Below are positions 17,228-25,150 of a stretch of DNA of 64,000 bases, one piece after another. The translations under genes were made by a program, and so were the position numbers. How positions within the stretch are numbered: the first letter of the stretch is position 1; each line of letters begins with the position of its first letter. The notes under the pieces were generated by a model. That model saw nothing but the letters and a program-made list of their open reading frames with translations, was not told the origin of the DNA and searched no databases. The stretch is from UBA12077 sp034189025 (GTDB lineage Bacteria > Bacteroidota > Bacteroidia > Bacteroidales > UBA12077), in assembly GCA_034189025.1 (NCBI GenBank), contig JAXHVS010000055.1:27214-91213 (forward strand), in the 5' to 3' direction.

Positions 17228-17260
17228 AAAAAATCCGAAGTTTATAGCTTCGGATTTTTT
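17228..17260 (-). terminator. Strong terminator downstream of purE
   Basis: AAAAAATCCGAAG (17228-17240) and CTTCGGATTTTTT (17248-17260) form a perfect 13-bp stem with a 7-base loop and U-tracts on both strands. It lies 18 bp past the purE stop. By shape it is bidirectional, but only purE reads into it. Confidence 0.9.
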
Positions 17261-17278
17261 TAATTTTTGTACAAATGG

Positions 17279-17785
17279 TTAATTAGTCTTATACTCAAAT
17301 TTAACTTTCGATAATTCTTTGTTGGCTTTAACAATTTTAGTTTTTAGGTTTTCTTTATATTTCTCTAAATCCTTTTTGAGATTTTTGTCTCCGGCTGCTA
17401 ATATTTGTGCTGCTAAAATACCGGCATTCTGAGCTCCGTTAATACCTACAGTAGCAACAGGTATTCCGGGAGGCATTTGTACTATGGCTAATAATGAATC
17501 CAGGCCGTCTAACGAAGCGTTTATGGGAACTCCAATTACAGGAAGGGTTGTCATTGCAGCTATAACACCAGGTAAATGAGCAGCCATTCCTGCACCTGCA
17601 ATAATAACTTCTATTCCACGGTCTTTTGCTTCTTTGGCAAATTTTTCTACTTCTTCGGGGGTACGATGTGCCGATAAAGCATTTATTTCGAAAGGTATTT
17701 TAAAATCGTTTAAAATTTTTGCTGCTTTTTCCATTATTGGCAGGTCTGATGTACTACCCATGATAATACTAACTTTTGCTTTCAT
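17279..17785 (-). CDS. purE: N5-carboxyaminoimidazole ribonucleotide mutase (PurE class I)
   Basis: 168 aa; converts N5-CAIR to CAIR in purine synthesis, cytoplasmic. Class I signatures are present: IMGSTSDLPIMEKAA (about 8-22), ALSAHRTPEE with the catalytic His (about 37-46), GAGMAAHLPGV (about 65-75) and IVQMPPGIPVATVGINGAQNAG (about 100-121). It is alone on the minus strand, with its own promoter motif and terminator and no purK next to it. The divergent neighbour is hpt, a purine salvage enzyme, so the two purine genes share one 156-bp intergenic region. Confidence 0.95.
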   Translation of the reverse strand: MKAKVSIIMGSTSDLPIMEKAAKILNDFKIPFEINALSAHRTPEEVEKFAKEAKDRGIEVIIAGAGMAAHLPGVIAAMTTLPVIGVPINASLDGLDSLLAIVQMPPGIPVATVGINGAQNAGILAAQILAAGDKNLKKDLEKYKENLKTKIVKANKELSKVKFEYKTN

Positions 17786-17865
17786 GCTAAATAGAATTTT
17801 TTAAGGCCGATTAAAATTATTTTAGAACATTAATTTGTATTTTCGCAGAATATTTTCAACGTTTA

Positions 17866-17873
17866 CAAAGGTA
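17866..17873 (-). promoter_or_regulatory. Candidate -7 element (TACCTTTG) for purE
   Basis: CAAAGGTA on the plus strand is TACCTTTG on the minus strand, an ideal TAnnTTTG. The predicted leader to the purE ATG at 17785 is about 75 nt. The -33 half is not clear. Confidence 0.5.
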
Positions 17874-17908
17874 ATAAATAAACGAATATTTTTATAAGAA
17901 TGTTCATT

Positions 17909-17923
17909 CGGCTTCCTGAGCCG
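17909..17923 (+). other. Small GC hairpin in the hpt leader
   Basis: CGGCT (17909-17913) pairs with AGCCG (17919-17923) around a 5-base loop, ending 18 bp before the hpt ATG. It stands out as GC-rich in an AT-rich leader. It could be a translation-control hairpin, but no riboswitch fold is evident. Confidence 0.3.
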
Positions 17924-17941
17924 TAGAAAATCATTTTAGAA

Positions 17942-18481
17942 ATGAAGCAAATTAAACTAAAAGATAAAGTTTTTGAAGTATCAATACCTTCCAAAAAAAT
18001 TCAACAATCAGTAACTAAAGTTGCTCAAAAAATAAATCAGGATTATAAGGATAAGAATGTTCCACTTTTTATTAGTATCCTTAACGGATCTTTTATGTTT
18101 ACGGCCGATTTATTAAAGCAAATTGATTTTAATTGTGAAATAACATTTCTAAAACTTTCTTCTTATCATGGAACTACCACAACAGGTAATGTGAAGCAGT
18201 TAATTGGTATTAACGAAAAAATAAGCGGTCGTGATATTATTGTTCTTGAAGATATTGTAGATACAGGGATTACATTAGAACAAATTGTAAAAGAACTCAA
18301 TAAATTTGGGGCTAATAGTGTAAAAATTACTACCTTGCTTTTAAAACCCGAAGCCTATGATAAAGATATTGCTATTGATTATGTGGGCATGGAAATTCCT
18401 AATGATTTTATTATTGGGTATGGCTTAGATTATGACGGGTTAGGAAGAAACTTACCGGATATTTACACCTTAAAAAGTTAA
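17942..18481 (+). CDS. hpt: Hypoxanthine phosphoribosyltransferase
   Basis: 179 aa; makes IMP or GMP from hypoxanthine or guanine and PRPP. The PRPP-binding loop VLEDIVDTGITL (about 101-112) carries the paired acidic residues and T-G-T/I signature. An SSYHGTTTTGNVK segment (about 73-85) forms the flexible loop, and the C-terminus has VGMEIPNDFIIGYGLDYDGLGRNLP (about 150-174), typical of HPRT. First gene of hpt-adk-obgE-PAP2; adk follows 8 bp later. Confidence 0.95.
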   Translation: MKQIKLKDKVFEVSIPSKKIQQSVTKVAQKINQDYKDKNVPLFISILNGSFMFTADLLKQIDFNCEITFLKLSSYHGTTTTGNVKQLIGINEKISGRDIIVLEDIVDTGITLEQIVKELNKFGANSVKITTLLLKPEAYDKDIAIDYVGMEIPNDFIIGYGLDYDGLGRNLPDIYTLKS

Positions 18482-18489
18482 ACGCCTTT

Positions 18490-19065
18490 ATGGTAAATAT
18501 TGTTTTATTTGGCCCACCGGGGGCAGGGAAAGGTACGCAATCGAAAAAAATAATCGCAAAATACCGTTTACAACATATCTCAACCGGAGATATTTTGCGC
18601 AAGGCAATTGAAGAAAAAACACCTTTCGGAATGAAAGCTCAAAGTCATATTAATGAAGGGTATTATGTCCCTGATGAAATGGCTGTTGATATTATTAAAC
18701 ATGAATTAGAAAAATATCCACAAACCGAAGGTTTTATTTTTGATGGTTTTCCACGAACCATTCCTCAGGCAACCCAGTTGGAAAATATTTTATCTGTTTT
18801 GGGATCTAAAGTTAATGTAATGATTTCGCTCGAAACCGACGAAAAAGTAATTGTTGAGCGGTTAGCTCAAAGATATCATGAGTCGGGAAGGCCTGATGAT
18901 CAAAGACTAGATATTATAAAAAAAAGGATTGCTATTTATAATAGCAATACTAAAATTGTAAAAGATTATTACAAAAAAAAGGGAAAATGCGAATCGGTTT
19001 GCGGAATTGGCGAAATTGATGTTATCTTTGATAAAATTTGTTCAATAATTGAAAGATATAAATAG
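18490..19065 (+). CDS. adk: Adenylate kinase
   Basis: 191 aa; ATP + AMP to 2 ADP. The P-loop FGPPGAGKGTQ is at about 6-16, the AMP-binding part ISTGDILRKAI at about 34-44, and FDGFPRTIPQA at about 80-90. This is the short form with a reduced LID (RYHESGRPDDQR) and no zinc-binding cysteines, common in Bacteroidota. Its stop is immediately followed by the obgE ATG with no spacing. Confidence 0.95.
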   Translation: MVNIVLFGPPGAGKGTQSKKIIAKYRLQHISTGDILRKAIEEKTPFGMKAQSHINEGYYVPDEMAVDIIKHELEKYPQTEGFIFDGFPRTIPQATQLENILSVLGSKVNVMISLETDEKVIVERLAQRYHESGRPDDQRLDIIKKRIAIYNSNTKIVKDYYKKKGKCESVCGIGEIDVIFDKICSIIERYK

Positions 19066-20058
19066 ATGGGCGGTTCTAATTTTGTTGATTATGTAAAAAT
19101 ATTTTTTCGCTCGGGTAAAGGGGGAGCAGGCTCTCCTCATTTACACCGCGAAAAGTTTGTTCCTAAAGGTGGCCCTGATGGAGGCGATGGTGGCCGTGGC
19201 GGACACATTATTATTAAAGGAAATGCACAGTTATGGACCCTGTTACATTTAAAATATCAAAAACATATTTTTGCCACTAGTGGACAAGCCGGTGGCAGTG
19301 CCCAGCGAACCGGAGCTGATGGGAAAGATGTGATTGTCGAAGTTCCTTTGGGAACCATTGCTAAAGATGCTGAAACAGGTAAGGTAATCGCTGAAATTAC
19401 CGAAGATCAAGAAGAACAAATATTACTCGAAGGCGGGCGAGGAGGTTTGGGAAATACTCATTTTAAATCTTCAACCAATCAAACACCAAGATATGCACAG
19501 CCGGGCGAGGATGGGAAAGAAGGATGGTTTATTCTGGAATTAAAAATATTGGCTGACGTAGGGTTAGTTGGATTTCCAAATGCAGGTAAATCTACATTGC
19601 TTTCTGTTGTATCGGCTGCAAAACCCAAAATTGCCGATTATCCGTTTACAACACTTGTGCCAAACCTGGGAATAGTGCAATACCGCGACATGCAATCGTT
19701 TGTTATGGCCGATATTCCAGGGATAATCGAAGGGGCCCACGAAGGGAAAGGCCTTGGACACCGTTTCTTACGCCACATTGAAAGAAATGCTATGCTTCTT
19801 TTTTTGGTCCCTTGTGATAGTGATGATATTAACACTGAATATAAAACACTTCTTTCAGAAATTGAAAAATATAATTCTGAATTATTAGATAAAAAAAGGG
19901 TGCTGGCTATCACTAAATCCGATATGCTCGACGATGAGTTGATGCAAGAGATGAAGAAAGATTTACCTCAAATACCTTGTCTTTTTATTTCTTCGGTAGC
20001 TCAAAAAGGAATTCAGGAATTAAAAGACTTGATTTGGAAAGAACTTCAAACCGGATAA
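19066..20058 (+). CDS. obgE: Obg-family GTPase (ribosome assembly)
   Basis: 330 aa. The N-terminal Obg domain is glycine-rich (GKGGAGSPHLHREKFVPKGG at about 18-37, then GPDGGDGGRGGH). The GTPase domain begins near residue 160, with G1 GFPNAGKST (about 166-174), G2/G3 FTTLVPNLG and ADIPGIIEGA, G4 TKSD and G5 SSVA. Obg binds the large ribosomal subunit and is tied to ppGpp signalling and growth control. The C-terminal extension of some Obg proteins is absent. The gene abuts adk directly, so translation is probably coupled. Confidence 0.95.
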   Translation: MGGSNFVDYVKIFFRSGKGGAGSPHLHREKFVPKGGPDGGDGGRGGHIIIKGNAQLWTLLHLKYQKHIFATSGQAGGSAQRTGADGKDVIVEVPLGTIAKDAETGKVIAEITEDQEEQILLEGGRGGLGNTHFKSSTNQTPRYAQPGEDGKEGWFILELKILADVGLVGFPNAGKSTLLSVVSAAKPKIADYPFTTLVPNLGIVQYRDMQSFVMADIPGIIEGAHEGKGLGHRFLRHIERNAMLLFLVPCDSDDINTEYKTLLSEIEKYNSELLDKKRVLAITKSDMLDDELMQEMKKDLPQIPCLFISSVAQKGIQELKDLIWKELQTG

Positions 20059-20062
20059 AAAG

Positions 20063-20638
20063 ATGCTCGAAATAATTAAAAGTTGGGATATACAGCTATT
20101 TGTTTTTCTTAACGGATTAAATTCTCCTTTTTGGGATCAGATCATGTGGTGGTTTTCCGGAAAGTTATTTTGGTTGCCAATGTATTTACTTATTATTGCA
20201 TATATCATTTATAAGCATAGATGGAAAGCAATCATTCCATTACTGTTTATTGCTTTTGTAGTAACTTTGGCCGACCAAATTTCAGTACATGCTTTTAAAG
20301 AGGTTTTTCAACGACTGCGCCCATGTCATAATCCTGAGTTAAAAGATATTGTTCATCTGGTAAATAATAAATGTGGTGGAAAATACGGGTTTGTATCATC
20401 ACATGCAGCTAATACATTTGCAGTAGCTTTTTTTCTAAAAATGCTCTTTGAACAAAAATATTTTTCAATATTTATAATTTTTTGGGCTGCAATTGTTTCC
20501 TATAGCCGCATATATCTAGGAGTTCATTATCCTCTTGATGTAATTGGCGGTGCTATTTTAGGAACCTTAATTGGGATTCTGGTTTTTTTTCTATATCGAT
20601 ATACTTCAAAAAAATTATCAAACAATTTTAATTGCTGA
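20063..20638 (+). CDS. PAP2-family membrane phosphatase
   Basis: 191 aa with about five membrane helices. The three-part phosphatase signature is complete: KEVFQRLRP (about 75-83), SSHAANTF (about 112-119) and SRIYLGVHYPLDVIGG (about 148-163). Such enzymes dephosphorylate lipid phosphates on the outer face of the inner membrane, for example undecaprenyl pyrophosphate (UppP-type recycling in peptidoglycan and LPS synthesis) or phosphatidic and PGP lipids. The insertion between motifs 1 and 2 (CHNPELKDIVHLVNNKCGG) has two cysteines that could form a periplasmic disulfide. Fourth gene of the hpt-adk-obgE unit, 4 bp after obgE. Exact substrate unknown. Confidence 0.88.
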   Translation: MLEIIKSWDIQLFVFLNGLNSPFWDQIMWWFSGKLFWLPMYLLIIAYIIYKHRWKAIIPLLFIAFVVTLADQISVHAFKEVFQRLRPCHNPELKDIVHLVNNKCGGKYGFVSSHAANTFAVAFFLKMLFEQKYFSIFIIFWAAIVSYSRIYLGVHYPLDVIGGAILGTLIGILVFFLYRYTSKKLSNNFNC

Positions 20639-20686
20639 TTGTTATTCTTCTTAATTCTTTTATTATAAAATCAATAATAATTTTAT

Positions 20687-21661
20687 ATGCTTTGTATAAA
20701 AAATCCGGAAACTAATCCATATTTCAATCTGGCAGCCGAAGAATATGTCCTTAAAAATTTTAAAGAAAATTGTTTTATGCTTTGGCGTAATACACCTTCT
20801 ATAATTGTTGGAAAACATCAGAATACACTGGCCGAAATTAATATTGATTATGTAAAAGAAGACAACATTGATGTTGTAAGGAGGCTTTCCGGTGGAGGAG
20901 CTGTATTTCATGATTTGGGAAATTTAAACTTTACATTTATCAAAAATGTGAATAGCGAAGGTAATTTGGTTGATTTTAAAAAATATACACAACCGGTAAT
21001 TGATGTGTTGCAACAACTTGGAGTGGATGCAAAATTTGGAGGGCGCAACGATATTATGATCAACGGACAAAAAGTATCTGGTAATGCCGAACATATTTTT
21101 AAACGAAGAGTACTACATCATGGAACATTATTATTTTCATCAGTAATGGCCGATTTATACAAAGCATTAAAAGTAAATCCATTAAAATATCAGGACAAAG
21201 GAGTAAAGTCCGTACGTAGCCGTGTAACCAATATTAGCGAACATTTGCCCGAAAAAATGTCTGTAATGGAGTTTCATGATAAAATTTTTGATTTTATGGT
21301 AAACTCAGAGGAAAATGCTGTATTATATGAATATTCAGATGAGGATATTGAAAAAATTAATCAATTAGTCGAAAAAAAATATAATACCTGGGAGTGGAAC
21401 TTTGGCTACTCTCCAAAATATAATTTTGAGAAACTTATCAGAACCAATGGAGGTAATTTAGAAATACACATGAATGTAGATAGAGGAATAATATCTGATA
21501 TAAAAATTTTTGGAGATTTTTTTGGCGAAAAAGATATTGAAAAATTACTAAAAAATAGTAAACACCAGGAAGAGGAAATTTTTAAAGTTTTAGAAACAAT
21601 TGATTTTCAAAAATATTTTCACAATATAACGATTCATGAATTTATTTCTTCTTTATTTTAA
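20687..21661 (+). CDS. lplA: Lipoate--protein ligase
   Basis: 324 aa; activates free lipoate with ATP and attaches it to lipoyl domains. The N-terminal domain has RRLSGGGAVFHDLGNLNFTF (about 65-84), GGRNDIMINGQKVSGNAEH with the catalytic lysine (about 119-137) and HHGTLLFSS. The C-terminal accessory domain (about 245-324, EKLIRTNGGNLEIHMNVDRG) is present, so the enzyme can probably do both activation and transfer. It lies 48 bp after the PAP2 gene and is probably a separate or weakly linked unit. It complements the LipA/LipB route at 10.9-12.5 kb. Confidence 0.9.
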   Translation: MLCIKNPETNPYFNLAAEEYVLKNFKENCFMLWRNTPSIIVGKHQNTLAEINIDYVKEDNIDVVRRLSGGGAVFHDLGNLNFTFIKNVNSEGNLVDFKKYTQPVIDVLQQLGVDAKFGGRNDIMINGQKVSGNAEHIFKRRVLHHGTLLFSSVMADLYKALKVNPLKYQDKGVKSVRSRVTNISEHLPEKMSVMEFHDKIFDFMVNSEENAVLYEYSDEDIEKINQLVEKKYNTWEWNFGYSPKYNFEKLIRTNGGNLEIHMNVDRGIISDIKIFGDFFGEKDIEKLLKNSKHQEEEIFKVLETIDFQKYFHNITIHEFISSLF

Positions 21662-21820
21662 TTCTTTGCCTTTATAGATAATGTTTTTTTATTTCAACAC
21701 AGGTTTATTTTAATTATTGTTGACTTGGGTTAATATTATTTGTATTTTTAATTGAAGATTTCTTCCACTCTCTTTGAAATTTTGATTCAAGATAATTAAA
21801 AACCAAAAAACCCCAGGATT

Positions 21821-23473
21821 ATGTATAAAAAGATTATTGTTTTATGCTTGCTATTGTTACCCATATTGTTTACTTCGTGTAAAAATAAAACCGAAAAACA
21901 GCAAACCCAAAAGCAGACAAAAATAGACAAATTATTAGCCAATTATGCTGATGTTAAGCTAACTGCTGATTTGAGCATTTTAAGCGAAAATCAGAAAAAA
22001 ATGATTCCATTATTATTTGAAGCCGCTAAAATTATTGATGAATTATACTGGATTCAAACCTGTGGAAATAAAGAAAAATATTTAAAATCCATTCCCAACG
22101 AAAAATGCAAAGAATATTTTTATATCAACTATGGGCCATGGGACAGGCTTAATGGGATGAAACCTTTCATTGATGATGTAGGCACTAAACCGGATGGTGC
22201 CAATTTTTATCCTGTTGATATGACCTATCAGGAATTTGACACTTTTGATGATCTTAAGAAATTCGATTCATATACTCTTTTAAGGAGAAATGAAGTGGGT
22301 GGGTTAAAAACCGTTCCTTATCATGAAGCCTATAAAAATAAACTGGTAAAAATATCTGAGTTGATGGAGCAAGCAGCTTCATTAGCCGAGGATAATGATT
22401 TTAAAAATTATCTTTTGGAAAGAGCTAAAGCACTATTAACAGATGATTATTATCAAAGTAATATTGCATGGATGATGATGAAAGATAATATCCTTGATTT
22501 TATTGTTGGCCCTATTGAAGATATTGATGATCGACTTTACTTTTCTAAAGCGTCTTATCAATCAATGTTGCTTGTTAAAGATGTTGAATCGAGTAAAAAC
22601 ATGGAAAAATATTCACTTCTAGTTCCATTTTTGCAGAAAAATTTGCCGGTTGATGAAAAATATAAAACTGAAATCCCTGGAGCCCTTTCGGATATTATGG
22701 TATATGATGTTATCTATTGCTCGGGTAATTGGAATGCAGGAAGTAAAAAAATAGCAATTACTTTACCACGTGATGGTAGAGTTCAATTAGCAGTAGGAAG
22801 CCGTAAATTACAATTTAAAAATGTTATACAAGCAAAATTTGAAAAAATCTTAAAGCCTATTGCCCATTTGCTTATTGATAAAAATCAAAGAGAACATGTG
22901 AAATTTGATGCATTTTTTCAAAACACGATGTTTTATGAAGTGGGTAGTGCTTTAGGAATTAAAAATATGGTTACACAGGAAGGTTCCGTCCGAGATGGGT
23001 TAAAGGAACATTTTAATGTTATTGAAGAGTGTAAAAATGATATTTTAAGTTTATTTTTTCTTACTAAACTTCACGAAATGGGCGAACTGCCCGAAACAGA
23101 CCTTATGGATAATTATGTTACCTATATGGCTGATATTTTTCGTTCAGTACGATTTGGGATTTCTAATGATCAGGGTGTAGCTAATATGATTAGATTTTAT
23201 TATTTTGAAGAAAAAGGAGCTTTTACAAGAAATAAGAAATTTGGTACCTATACAATTGATTTTGAAAAAATGCAAGATGCAATGCTTCAACTTGCCGAAG
23301 AAATTTTATTGATACAAGGAAACGGAGATTATGAAAAGGCGAAAAGAATGGTTGAGGAAAAGGGGTATATACGTGACGAGCTATTAGAGGATCTATACAG
23401 AATTCAGAAAGAGCAAATCCCTAAAGATATTGTATTTAAACAAGGGTTAGATGTCCTTGGGTTAGAGAAATAA
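21821..23473 (+). CDS. M49 (dipeptidyl-peptidase III)-like lipoprotein lacking the HEXXH zinc histidines
   Basis: 550 aa. The signal peptide ends in a lipobox (LFTSC, Cys about 20), so the protein is a lipoprotein. Much of the rest follows a Bacteroidota zinc-hydrolase family related to dipeptidyl-peptidase III: YINYGPWDRLNG (about 104-115), DRLYFSKASYQSML, ALSDIMVYDVIYCSGNWNAGSK, LPRDGRVQLAVGSRKLQ, MVTQEGSVRDGLKEHF, then IEECKNDILSL (about 401-411) and FRSVRFGISNDQGVANMIRF. In active members the metal site is HEVxHGLGIKN followed by EE. Here it reads YEVGSALGIKN (Y372, S376); the EE (402-403) is kept. Both zinc histidines are gone in an otherwise intact frame, so it is probably a non-catalytic binding or scaffold protein. 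Monocistronic, followed by a repeat element. Confidence 0.8.
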   Translation: MYKKIIVLCLLLLPILFTSCKNKTEKQQTQKQTKIDKLLANYADVKLTADLSILSENQKKMIPLLFEAAKIIDELYWIQTCGNKEKYLKSIPNEKCKEYFYINYGPWDRLNGMKPFIDDVGTKPDGANFYPVDMTYQEFDTFDDLKKFDSYTLLRRNEVGGLKTVPYHEAYKNKLVKISELMEQAASLAEDNDFKNYLLERAKALLTDDYYQSNIAWMMMKDNILDFIVGPIEDIDDRLYFSKASYQSMLLVKDVESSKNMEKYSLLVPFLQKNLPVDEKYKTEIPGALSDIMVYDVIYCSGNWNAGSKKIAITLPRDGRVQLAVGSRKLQFKNVIQAKFEKILKPIAHLLIDKNQREHVKFDAFFQNTMFYEVGSALGIKNMVTQEGSVRDGLKEHFNVIEECKNDILSLFFLTKLHEMGELPETDLMDNYVTYMADIFRSVRFGISNDQGVANMIRFYYFEEKGAFTRNKKFGTYTIDFEKMQDAMLQLAEEILLIQGNGDYEKAKRMVEEKGYIRDELLEDLYRIQKEQIPKDIVFKQGLDVLGLEK

Positions 23474-23487
23474 AATTTAAAAGAGGG

Positions 23488-23629
23488 TGTTCGAAAAGTG
23501 TTTTTAGTTGTCATATTTCGATAAGCCTGCCCGTCCGGCAGGCGGGCTTAATATGACAATGAGTTAATAACCAGTATGTCACACTGAACCTGGTGAAGTG
23601 TATGCATTAAAAAAATACTTTTTGGACAG
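23488..23629. repeat. Palindromic REP/MITE-like element with nested hairpins
   Basis: Outer arms TGTTCGAAAAGTGTTTTTA (23488-23506) and the inverse of about 23611-23629 match imperfectly (14 of 19). Within them GTCATATT (23510-23517) and AATATGAC (23550-23557) are perfect inverse copies. Nested inside these is a GC-rich core, GCCTGCC-cgtcc-GGCAGGC, at 23525-23543. The GC core is conspicuous against the AT-rich surroundings. There is no coding frame. It lies between two convergent genes and may also end transcription from both sides. Confidence 0.6.
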
Positions 23630-23636
23630 TTTCTTT

Positions 23637-24209
23637 TTATTCTTTTTGTTTTTCTTCTTCTTCTTTAGGTAATGGTTCATAACCATAGGCAATACCTTCT
23701 ATATAATAGGTAGGAGCTTCTCCAAAACCACCCACAGATTCTTCTTTTGTTATAAGTACAATTAATCCGCCTAAATTAGCAGCTTTCTTTTGAATACGTA
23801 TCGTTGCACTTTTTTTAGCTGATTTTGCATTCCGGCTTCCTGCCGACGAGCGGGCATCAACTTTGCCTCGTTCGTATAAGCCACTAACATCATCTTTGTT
23901 ATCGGTAACAATTACGGTTTTCCAGCTACCTTCATCAACCATCATAAAAACAGGTTTATTAAATACCTCTATCCGACCATTACTGAATATGATCTTTTGT
24001 ATATTCTTTCTTTCCAATACAATTGTTTCATCAGATTCTTGTTCTTTATAACGGACCGTAGCTGCAGAGATATTTTTTATTTCAACAATTTTTTTCCTTC
24101 CACCTAAAAGATAAATGGTATCTAACTTAGTGGTTTCATCCTCCTGAGAAAATGAAGGAAGACTAATAAATGCTATAAAAAATATGATAAAGAAGGTTCG
24201 TATTTTCAT
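23637..24209 (-). CDS. Small secreted protein, paralogue of the product at 2977-3591
   Basis: 190 aa. Signal peptide MKIRTFFIIFFIAFISLPSF is followed by SQEDETTKLDT. A first part (IYLLGGRKKIVEIKNISAATVRYKEQ) is beta-rich and repeats the KTVLKVDVKKIYQNNLYY region of the paralogue. The second part has DDVSG, GKVDARSSAGSRNAKSAKKSA, IRIQKKAANLGGLIVLIT, FGEAP, EGIAYGYEP, matching the paralogue feature by feature. The tail is Glu/Lys-rich (LPKEEEEKQKE). An alanine/lysine helix leading to hydrophobic strands and G-AY-Y recalls RcsF/YbjQ-type folds; this is inference. It stands alone on the minus strand next to the REP-like element. Function unknown. Confidence 0.75.
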   Translation of the reverse strand: MKIRTFFIIFFIAFISLPSFSQEDETTKLDTIYLLGGRKKIVEIKNISAATVRYKEQESDETIVLERKNIQKIIFSNGRIEVFNKPVFMMVDEGSWKTVIVTDNKDDVSGLYERGKVDARSSAGSRNAKSAKKSATIRIQKKAANLGGLIVLITKEESVGGFGEAPTYYIEGIAYGYEPLPKEEEEKQKE

Positions 24210-24367
24210 AATTAATATTGTTTTTTATGCTTAAAAGAGCATGTGAAATTAATAAGTTATCATTGAATAATCAAAAAATATACCATTTTTACTATTCATT
24301 TATTTTTATAACAAATAATGCCAGTATGTTTCTATTATTTATTTTATTAAAAACAATTTTTAAAATG

Positions 24368-24375
24368 TATTTTTG
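24368..24375 (+). promoter_or_regulatory. Candidate -7 element (TATTTTTG) for plsC-mutS-like
   Basis: TATTTTTG matches TAnnTTTG, 34 bp before the plsC ATG at 24409. It overlaps a TTG (24373) that would be an alternative start, so it favours the ATG. No clear -33 element. Confidence 0.4.
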
Positions 24376-24408
24376 AGGAATAACAAAAACGAACCTGTTG
24401 AGAAAATA

Positions 24409-25134
24409 ATGATTCAAAAAGTTTTTTATTCTGTTTATATTTGGATTATCATATTATTAACGGTAATCTTCCTTTCACCATTATTTATAGCTATTTGGTT
24501 AATTACTTTTTGGTTCGATAAGCGGCTTTATGTTCTGAATTATTTTTCAATCTTTTGGGGAAGTTTATATACCAAACTAATACCTTGGTGGGATGTTCGT
24601 GTTGTTGGCAAAGAAAAGATTAAAAAAGATACAACCTATATTATTATTGCCAATCATCAATCAATAGAGGATGTTATTGTTATGTATCGATTAGGTATCC
24701 CTTTTCGATGGGTTTCTAAGGCAGAGGTTTTTAAAATTCCGGTTTTTGGTTGGCTTATGCATTTAAAAGGCGATATAAAATTGTTAAGAACAAGTAAAGC
24801 CAGCATAAAAAAGATGATCATCGATGGAGAAAAAGTTTTACGATTAGGCTGTAATATGATAATTTTTCCGGAAGGAACACGTTCTAAAGATGGCCGGTTG
24901 GGAAATTTTAAAGAAGGAGCATTCCGGTTAGCCCAAAAAACAAAACGTTCTGTTTTACCAGTTATTATTTCAGGAACAGTTCCCGATATTTTAAATCGTT
25001 ATGGTTTGTTCTATGGTAAACATAAAGTAACCCTTAAGGTATTAGACGAAATTCCTTACGATAAATTTTGTGATTTAGAAGTAAAAGATTTTGCTCGAAA
25101 AACACGCGACATTTTTGAAAAAGAACGAATATAA
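24409..25134 (+). CDS. plsC: 1-acyl-sn-glycerol-3-phosphate acyltransferase
   Basis: 241 aa from ATG 24409. It acylates lysophosphatidic acid to phosphatidic acid at the inner membrane. An N-terminal hydrophobic stretch (about 9-35) is followed by the catalytic ANHQSIED (canonical H-X4-D, about 80-87), VSKAEVFKIPVFGW (about 103-116), FPEGTRS (about 154-160) and LPVIISG. A longer frame from TTG 24373 would add 12 polar residues but starts within a promoter-like motif. The MutS-like gene follows after 16 bp. This is the canonical PlsC of the window; the 3.6-4.9 kb acyltransferase is more divergent. Confidence 0.9.
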   Translation: MIQKVFYSVYIWIIILLTVIFLSPLFIAIWLITFWFDKRLYVLNYFSIFWGSLYTKLIPWWDVRVVGKEKIKKDTTYIIIANHQSIEDVIVMYRLGIPFRWVSKAEVFKIPVFGWLMHLKGDIKLLRTSKASIKKMIIDGEKVLRLGCNMIIFPEGTRSKDGRLGNFKEGAFRLAQKTKRSVLPVIISGTVPDILNRYGLFYGKHKVTLKVLDEIPYDKFCDLEVKDFARKTRDIFEKERI

Positions 25135-25150
25135 AATAGAAAGATAAACA

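Noticed and set aside
17786..17941. Purine riboswitch between purE and hpt
   Set aside because: Only a short CGGCT/AGCCG hairpin is visible; the conserved purine-aptamer core and its three-helix junction are not seen.
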